In this document: positions 59,157 through 64,000 of the stretch, piece by piece
Numbering within the stretch: position 1 is the first letter of the stretch
How the letters are laid out: every line of letters starts with the position of its first letter
Assembly (NCBI RefSeq): GCF_000682735.1
Contig: NZ_AWFD01000033.1
Location: 1-64,000 of the forward strand
Direction: 5' to 3'
DNA length: 64,000 nt
From: Hyphomonas sp. CY54-11-8
GTDB lineage: Bacteria; Pseudomonadota; Alphaproteobacteria; Caulobacterales; Hyphomonadaceae
Translations under genes and position numbers: made by a program
The notes under the pieces: model-generated
Database searches by the model: none
Told to the model about the DNA's origin: nothing
What the model saw: the letters and a program-made list of their open reading frames with translations, nothing else

Positions 59157-60914
59157 TCAGTAAAACCTGACATTATCAAGCTCATACCATACTGCCTCGC
59201 CGCCCGGCCTCTTGATCAGGAACCGCACATCAACGATGCCATCACCTGACCACTTAACACCTTCCGCGGGAGCGCTAAGATCTTTAAACGGAATACCGAC
59301 AGTTTCCCAATCTTGACCCACTTCGAATTGCCGCTCCCAGCGGCCCTCTGTGGTCGACACAGTCAAGGTGTAGGGTTTCTCATCTCCGCGCATATCGAAG
59401 ACAATGCCCTGATAAGACGCCCCATCCACAGGCTGAACCGACCCAACATTCATTGGAATGACAATACCCGCCCGGGCCTCTTCGCGTAGCGCGAGATCTG
59501 CAGACAGGTGCAGCACACCTCCGCGCTCACCATCGTCGCGAATCTCAAAAACCTGCCAGCTGCGCTCCATCCCTCCATCAGGATCACCAACAACAAGAGT
59601 GTCACGCGAGGAGCGCCCATCTTCCCGGTCGAAATCATCGATGAGTGCGCTCGAAATACTGGACGATTCCATCACAGTCGAGGAAACCGGCACCGGCGCC
59701 CCCTCTCCAAACACCTTGTCTCCGCCAACGAAGGTGTATTTCGTCTTGTGCAAATCGGAAATATCTTCCCAAGGCTTACCGGCGATCAGAACCACATCGG
59801 CATCTTTGCCAACTTCGATGGAGCCGCGCTGGTCATACACCCCAACAGCGCGTGCACTGTTGGAAGTACCCGCCATCAAGGCAGCCTTCGCCGGGAGGCC
59901 CGCGCGCACCATCAATTCCATTTCGGAAAGTGTGGAGTACCCATGTGGCGTACGCGGCATTCCGGCATCGGTACCCAGCGCGATAAGGACGCCACCTTCA
60001 TACAGCGCCTTCATGTTGTCCAAACCCACCTGGAACCGTGCCTGACGCGACTTGAATGTCGGATGCTCGCGCTCAAACTCCGTCGTCTCCGGTTTGTCAG
60101 GATTATAGACAGCAAGCGTCCCCGCGTAAGCCGTACCGCCAGCCTTGAGCGTGTCGATGGTTTCCTGGTCCACATGTTTGTCGAGTACGGAGTGCGCAAT
60201 GATATCCACGCCGGACCGGCCGGCAATCTCAGCCCGGTCCTTGGTCACGGTATGGGTCAGAATCTTCAAGCCATGAGCATGAGCCTCTTCAACCAATGCT
60301 GTCAGGGTCGGCTCATTCATGCTCGTATTGTCGACACCGGAGCCATAACGCCAGCCATCCGTGAAAACTTTGATGACGTCAGGCTTGTAGGGCAGCAGCT
60401 CCTTGACCGCTTCGGTGGCCGCATAGGGTGTGTTGACCCACTTGGTCGTACTCTTGTCAGACCAGTCAGCGCCATGCCCGTTGGTTGTACTCATACGCGC
60501 CGCGAAATTCACACGCGGACCCGGCAGCGACTCCAGCCACTCGCGGCGAGGCGCGAAGGCTTCCGGTGGCTGGGCAAAATCATAAACGGATGTGACACCG
60601 GTCTTGGCATATTCCTGCGAAATCTGAGGCGTGGTCGCCGGCTGGCCAATCGGTGTGTAGTGAACATGCAGGTCAAAGAAGCCAGGCAAAAGTGACAGGC
60701 CGTCGCCATCAATCGCGGGTACGCCCGCGGGGGCAGGCCCGGCCGCCTTGTCGACCGACGAGATAAGACCGTCTTCAAACACCACAGTCGCTTTGTAGGG
60801 ATCAGCACCCGTGCCATCGAAGACTGTGACGCCCGTGATCGCCAGATCCTGAGCAAACGCGGATCCAGCCACGCACACCGCCAAAAGGCACGAATTCAAT
60901 AACCTGCCGACCAT
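59157..60914 (-). CDS. Exported amidohydrolase with a C-terminal CIA30-like domain
   Basis: 585 residues. Sec signal (LLNSCLLAVCVAGSAFA), then an imidazolonepropionase/prolidase-like amidohydrolase: DLAITGVTVFDGTGADPYKA, LSLLPGFFDLHVHYTPIG (HxH), ILTHTVTKDRAEIAGRSG, VDIIAHSVLDKHVD and IALGTDAGMPRTPHGYSTL. After about residue 415 a beta-sandwich follows (LIDDFDREDGRSSRDTLVVG, YQGIVFDMRGDEKPYTLTVS, VDVRFLIKRPGGEAVWYELD) resembling the CIA30/galactose-binding type. ATG 60914 has AGAGGA upstream. It precedes TBDR E on the same strand and is divergent from a TetR gene. Confidence 0.9.
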   Translation of the reverse strand: MVGRLLNSCLLAVCVAGSAFAQDLAITGVTVFDGTGADPYKATVVFEDGLISSVDKAAGPAPAGVPAIDGDGLSLLPGFFDLHVHYTPIGQPATTPQISQEYAKTGVTSVYDFAQPPEAFAPRREWLESLPGPRVNFAARMSTTNGHGADWSDKSTTKWVNTPYAATEAVKELLPYKPDVIKVFTDGWRYGSGVDNTSMNEPTLTALVEEAHAHGLKILTHTVTKDRAEIAGRSGVDIIAHSVLDKHVDQETIDTLKAGGTAYAGTLAVYNPDKPETTEFEREHPTFKSRQARFQVGLDNMKALYEGGVLIALGTDAGMPRTPHGYSTLSEMELMVRAGLPAKAALMAGTSNSARAVGVYDQRGSIEVGKDADVVLIAGKPWEDISDLHKTKYTFVGGDKVFGEGAPVPVSSTVMESSSISSALIDDFDREDGRSSRDTLVVGDPDGGMERSWQVFEIRDDGERGGVLHLSADLALREEARAGIVIPMNVGSVQPVDGASYQGIVFDMRGDEKPYTLTVSTTEGRWERQFEVGQDWETVGIPFKDLSAPAEGVKWSGDGIVDVRFLIKRPGGEAVWYELDNVRFY

Positions 60915-61290
60915 ACTCGTCCTCTGCACTTTGCACGCACGTATATGAACCAGACGCTTTGAACTGACTTTCTATCCAGATCGAACAGAATTTTTTGCTC
61001 AGATTTTTTGGGGGTCATTCACGCCTCTCCGGCGGGCAAACAAACCCATTTAAAGCCTTCAATTCAGAATGTTTTATTTACGTTGCCAAAGTGGCGGTGC
61101 ACGCCTCCAGCGTCCTCTACGAAACATCAGAAAACCGAAAAAGTGCTTTGATTGCATAGCTATAGACCCGATCCGCGTTCGCTGTTGGATAGACTTGGCG
61201 TGCCGATTGCGCTTAACTGTAATGTAAGTATAACAATCACCCCTCAAGCTAAACATGAACGGGGTCAACCGAAGGCTGAGGGGAGCAAGC
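60915..61290. other. Divergent intergenic region between the amidohydrolase and TetR genes
   Basis: 376 bp without a gene. AT-rich patches at 60985-61010 and 61060-61085, a short palindrome ATAGCTAT at 61156-61163, and a likely TetR promoter at 61207-61234. Confidence 0.4.
61207..61234 (+). promoter_or_regulatory. Candidate promoter of the TetR gene
   Basis: TTGCGC at 61207-61212, 16 bp, TATAAC at 61229-61234, about 57 nt before the start codon. Confidence 0.45.
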
Positions 61291-61992
61291 ATGCCCGGAC
61301 CGGGGCAGAATTCAGATTTGACCAAACGCCCTCAGCCCGACAATACGCCTCAGGCTTCGGATGGTGTCGAGCTGGAGACAAAAGTCTCTCCATCCCAGGA
61401 CCGCGCACGCAACACATTCGAAACGATCCTGTCCGTGACCGGGGACCTGCTTTCCGAGGTCGGTTTCGAACGGTTGTCGACCAATATGGTTTGCAAGCGC
61501 GCCGGCCTCACCCCGCCAGCACTCTACCGATACTTCCCCAACAAGTACGCCATCCTTCACGAACTCGGCCGACGCCTGATGGAGGCGCAGGACCAGGCCG
61601 TTTTCGAATGGCTTCGCGAGGGGGGGATCGATACGCAGTCATTCGAGGCTTCAGCAGAAAGCATCCTGCGAATCCAGAAACGAGTAAACGAAATCACGAA
61701 GACATTTCCCGGAGGCGCCTGGGTCGTCCGCGTTATGCGGGTCATTCCCGTGCTCAAGGAAGTCCGGCTGGATTCCCGTGACCTTGTTAGCGAAGAGATC
61801 CTGGAAGCACTCCGCAAGAACTTGCCCGACATCCCCGAAGATCGACTTGCCATGGCAACCAAGCTGACAATCGAATTGATGTTTTCGGCGACCGAGATGG
61901 CCTTGGAGGTCCCGGAGCGGGAAGAAGAAATCACGCGGGAAGTCTGCTTCCTCGTCGCAAGCTATCACGCGCGTCTGCGAAACGGCTCCTGA
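61291..61992 (+). CDS. TetR family transcriptional regulator
   Basis: 233 residues. After a polar amino-terminal arm the DNA-binding domain reads RARNTFETILSVTGDLLSEV, then GFERLSTNMVCKRAGLTPPA and LYRYFPNKYAILHELGRRLM. The C-terminal ligand domain is undefined. ATG 61291 is preferred since GGGGAGCAAGC precedes it; an ATG at 61255 adds 12 residues without a ribosome site. Divergent from the exported amidohydrolase and convergent with putP (22 bp between stops). A role in controlling the amidohydrolase/TBDR E genes is inferred from position only. Confidence 0.9.
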   Translation: MPGPGQNSDLTKRPQPDNTPQASDGVELETKVSPSQDRARNTFETILSVTGDLLSEVGFERLSTNMVCKRAGLTPPALYRYFPNKYAILHELGRRLMEAQDQAVFEWLREGGIDTQSFEASAESILRIQKRVNEITKTFPGGAWVVRVMRVIPVLKEVRLDSRDLVSEEILEALRKNLPDIPEDRLAMATKLTIELMFSATEMALEVPEREEEITREVCFLVASYHARLRNGS

Positions 61993-62013
61993 ACCTTTTC
62001 TTTGGGGTGCAGC

Positions 62014-63516
62014 CTAGCTGTTGTCTTCCTGCATCAACTTCTCCATCTCGCCGAAGCGGTGCGCAACGTGAGGCAACACATCCCGGCCCACGATGCTGAC
62101 CACAATGGCAGCTGTACCACCCAGCACGAAGCCCGGCACGATCTCATAGATAATGTCGGAGAGCGACTTCCCGTCGATCTCAATCGGCGCATAGAGCCAG
62201 AACAACACCGTGACAGCCCCGACAATCATGCCTGCCAACGCACCGTTCCGGGTAAGACCACGCCAATAGAGGCTGAGAAGGATAATCGGCCCGAATGCAG
62301 CGCCGAAACCGGCCCAAGCATTGCCGACCAGCGAGAGGATGTTGCTGGATCGATCAAATGCCAACCCGATCGCGACCAGCGAAACGACAAGCACAGATAT
62401 CCGGCCAACCGCAACCAGCTCCCCTTGACTCGCTTCCTTGCGAAGGAACGTCTTGTAGAAGTCTTCCGTTAGCGAGCTGGAAGACACAAGCAACTGAGAC
62501 GAAATCGTACTCATGATCGCCGCGAGAATGGCTGCTAGCAGGAAACCGGCCACAAGCGGGTGGAACAGAATTTGGGAAAGAATGATGAAAATCGTCTCAG
62601 GATCATCCACAGGAGTGCCGTGAGCATAAGTGTAGGCATAGCCGGCGATCCCCGTGAGCACGGCACCAATCACCGTCACGATCATCCAGCTCATGCCAAT
62701 ATAGCGGGCCGTGGCAATATCTTTGAGGGAACGGATAGCCATAAACCGGACGATGATGTGCGGCTGGCCGAAATAGCCAAGCCCCCAGGCAAGCAATGAG
62801 ATGACCCCCATCACAGTCATGCCCTTCGGCCACATGCCGAAATAGCCAGGCTCAACGGAAGCAGCAGCCGAGGCCCAGTCACCTTCGTTCTTCAGGACGA
62901 TAAAGGAAACGACTGGCACGAGGATCAACGCCACAAACATGATGCAGCCCTGAACAAAGTCGGTCAGGCTGACGGCAAGAAATCCGCCGAACAACGTGTA
63001 GGCAACAACCACACCGGCTGTCAGGAACAAGCCCAGCTGGTAATCGAGACCGAACGAGGCCTCAAACAATTTGCCACCAGCAACGACGCCCGCAGACGTA
63101 TACAGTGTAAAGAAGATAACGATCACGACCGAAGAAAGAACACGCAGCGCACGTGACTTGTCGTGGAATCTCTTTTCGAAGAAGTCCGGAATGGTGATCG
63201 CGTCGTCTGCCAGCTCTGTGTAGACGCGCAGACGAGGCGCAACAAAGAGGTAGTTGAGATACGCGCCAATAACGAGACCCACAGCGATCCAGGCAGCGCT
63301 GAACCCGGACACGAAAACCGCGCCCGGAAGGCCCATGAGCATCCATCCGCTCATGTCGGATGCGCCAGCAGACAGCGCACCGACGGCTGGGTGAAGCTTA
63401 CGCCCGCCCAACATGTATTCGGAAACATCACTGGTGGATTTTCGGTATGCATAAAGGCCGATGGCCAGCATCAGAACAAAGTATACCGCAAGAGAGATCA
63501 GAGCTTCGTAATTCAT
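62014..63516 (-). CDS. putP: Sodium/proline symporter
   Basis: 500-residue sodium:solute symporter of the SSS family with about 13 membrane spans. Typical PutP stretches: YMLGGRKLHPAVGALSAGAS, DMSGWMLMGLPGAVFVSGF, GWASGGLG-type loop replaced by MTVMGVISLLAWGLGYFGQP, HIIVRFMAIRSLKDI and STISSQLLVSSSSLTEDFYK. These match bacterial PutP closely in order and length (E. coli 502 residues). Inner membrane; imports L-proline with sodium. Encoded near proC, but with no putA in the window. Confidence 0.94.
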   Translation of the reverse strand: MNYEALISLAVYFVLMLAIGLYAYRKSTSDVSEYMLGGRKLHPAVGALSAGASDMSGWMLMGLPGAVFVSGFSAAWIAVGLVIGAYLNYLFVAPRLRVYTELADDAITIPDFFEKRFHDKSRALRVLSSVVIVIFFTLYTSAGVVAGGKLFEASFGLDYQLGLFLTAGVVVAYTLFGGFLAVSLTDFVQGCIMFVALILVPVVSFIVLKNEGDWASAAASVEPGYFGMWPKGMTVMGVISLLAWGLGYFGQPHIIVRFMAIRSLKDIATARYIGMSWMIVTVIGAVLTGIAGYAYTYAHGTPVDDPETIFIILSQILFHPLVAGFLLAAILAAIMSTISSQLLVSSSSLTEDFYKTFLRKEASQGELVAVGRISVLVVSLVAIGLAFDRSSNILSLVGNAWAGFGAAFGPIILLSLYWRGLTRNGALAGMIVGAVTVLFWLYAPIEIDGKSLSDIIYEIVPGFVLGGTAAIVVSIVGRDVLPHVAHRFGEMEKLMQEDNS

Positions 63517-63713
63517 AGGCTCACTTTTTCAGGTGTTCGTATTTCGAAAAGGGCCAACTGAAGCGGCCCATCGAGAGATTTTGCTGCCTTGGCGATTTCC
63601 GCATTGCGCCTAGAAAACGCACTCCATTGGTACGCGCGTCATGAAAGTCTGACGTCGCTTGCATGTCCTGCGTGATATCATCATGCCCTGCCCCTGCATC
63701 GCTATGAAATGCG

Positions 63714-64000
63714 TTACCTCAACTCGACTGCGCGCTTGTACGCTGCCTGTGTTGCCCCAATCAACAACCGGGAAAGGTCTCCGGTTCCATTCAGGGCGTT
63801 CAAGCCCGCCTCGGTGGTGCCCGCTTTACTGGTCACGGCGTTGCGCATGTCGGCCAGGTCATCGGTCGAGCCGACAGCCATCTCGATCGTTCCGGCAATG
63901 GTGTCGAGCACCAGTTTGCGGGCCTGCTCTTCTTCGAAGCCAAGCTCCTTGGCCGCTTCCATGTAGGCTCGCGCGATCTCGAAGACATAACCCGGTCCAC
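63714..64000 (-). CDS. proC: Pyrroline-5-carboxylate reductase (5' part cut by window edge)
   Basis: C-terminal part of ProC, which makes L-proline from pyrroline-5-carboxylate with NAD(P)H. The dimerisation domain is clear: GYVFEIARAYMEAAKELGF, LDTIAGTIEMAVGS, then NAVTSKAGTTEAGLNALNGT (the conserved TSPGGTT-like signature, here TSKAGTT) and a short tail ending in KRAVELR. The Rossmann half lies beyond position 64000. About 200 bp without features separate it from putP on the same strand. Confidence 0.9.
   Translation of the reverse strand, partial: GPGYVFEIARAYMEAAKELGFEEEQARKLVLDTIAGTIEMAVGSTDDLADMRNAVTSKAGTTEAGLNALNGTGDLSRLLIGATQAAYKRAVELR

Noticed and set aside
58904-59170. An 88-codon plus-strand frame ending near the orphan terminator
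   Set aside because: The frame reads through the terminator hairpin, is cysteine/lysine-rich without pattern and has no ribosome site. A non-coding RNA is the better explanation for the terminator.
1-64000. tRNA or rRNA genes, CRISPR arrays, insertion sequences, prophage or integrase
   Set aside because: I found no cloverleaf-type sequence, no regularly spaced repeats, no transposase or integrase-like product and no long terminal repeats.

Overview
The window comes from a GC-rich Gram-negative chromosome, most likely an aquatic alphaproteobacterium of the Hyphomonadaceae/Caulobacterales type. That is an inference from gene content: an imuB-dnaE2 mutasome, an RpoE/ChrR-type sigma and anti-sigma pair, five large TonB-dependent receptors (TBDRs) in about 41 kb, and many exported Tat or lipoprotein enzymes. 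I see no rRNA, tRNA, CRISPR array, insertion sequence or phage gene.

Layout. 1-4382: imuB (left-truncated) and dnaE2. 4470-11166: a sulfate-ester module with a DUF1330 protein, a TetR regulator, an exported formylglycine-generating enzyme, two membrane-anchored sulfatases and a glutathione-transferase-like protein. Its three transcription units share the inverted repeat TGRCA-N7-TGTCA. 11289-14907: a singlet-oxygen-type stress locus with a DUF1365 protein, an FAD oxidoreductase, an ECF sigma factor and a ChrR-like cupin anti-sigma factor, fired from divergent look-alike promoters. 14963-22581: a TetR-isochorismatase-dipeptidase operon facing a TBDR-carboxypeptidase operon, then a Tat-exported aminotransferase. 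22657-28260: a small membrane protein, a TBDR whose 5' leader carries a textbook ANTAR-type double hairpin, the ANTAR regulator gene just upstream of it, and a D-amino-acid-oxidase-like Tat lipoprotein whose domain order is circularly permuted. 28529-33000: an exported isochorismatase, a YHS protein, a DUF1348 protein and ahpF/ahpC. 33481-37847: an exported amine oxidase, a cytochrome c, a RidA lipoprotein and an acyl-CoA synthetase. 37889-45365: a PhnDCE-like transporter, an RpiR regulator, a HAD phosphatase and a TBDR, tied by a shared candidate operator. 45434-50216: a FecI-FecR-FecA-type signalling operon. 50471-60914: a propeller-amidohydrolase lipoprotein, gamma-glutamyltransferase, a TBDR and a second amidohydrolase. 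61291-64000: a TetR regulator, the sodium/proline symporter putP and the end of proC.

Taken together the window reads as a scavenging region. Receptors import small organic molecules, and exported hydrolases and oxidases (peptidases, GGT, amidohydrolases, amino-acid/amine oxidases, aminotransferase, sulfatases) process peptides, amino acids and sulfate esters outside the cytoplasm. Peroxide (AhpCF) and reactive imine (RidA) by-products are dealt with by neighbouring genes. The most unusual items are the ANTAR RNA in front of a TonB receptor and the permuted DAAO.
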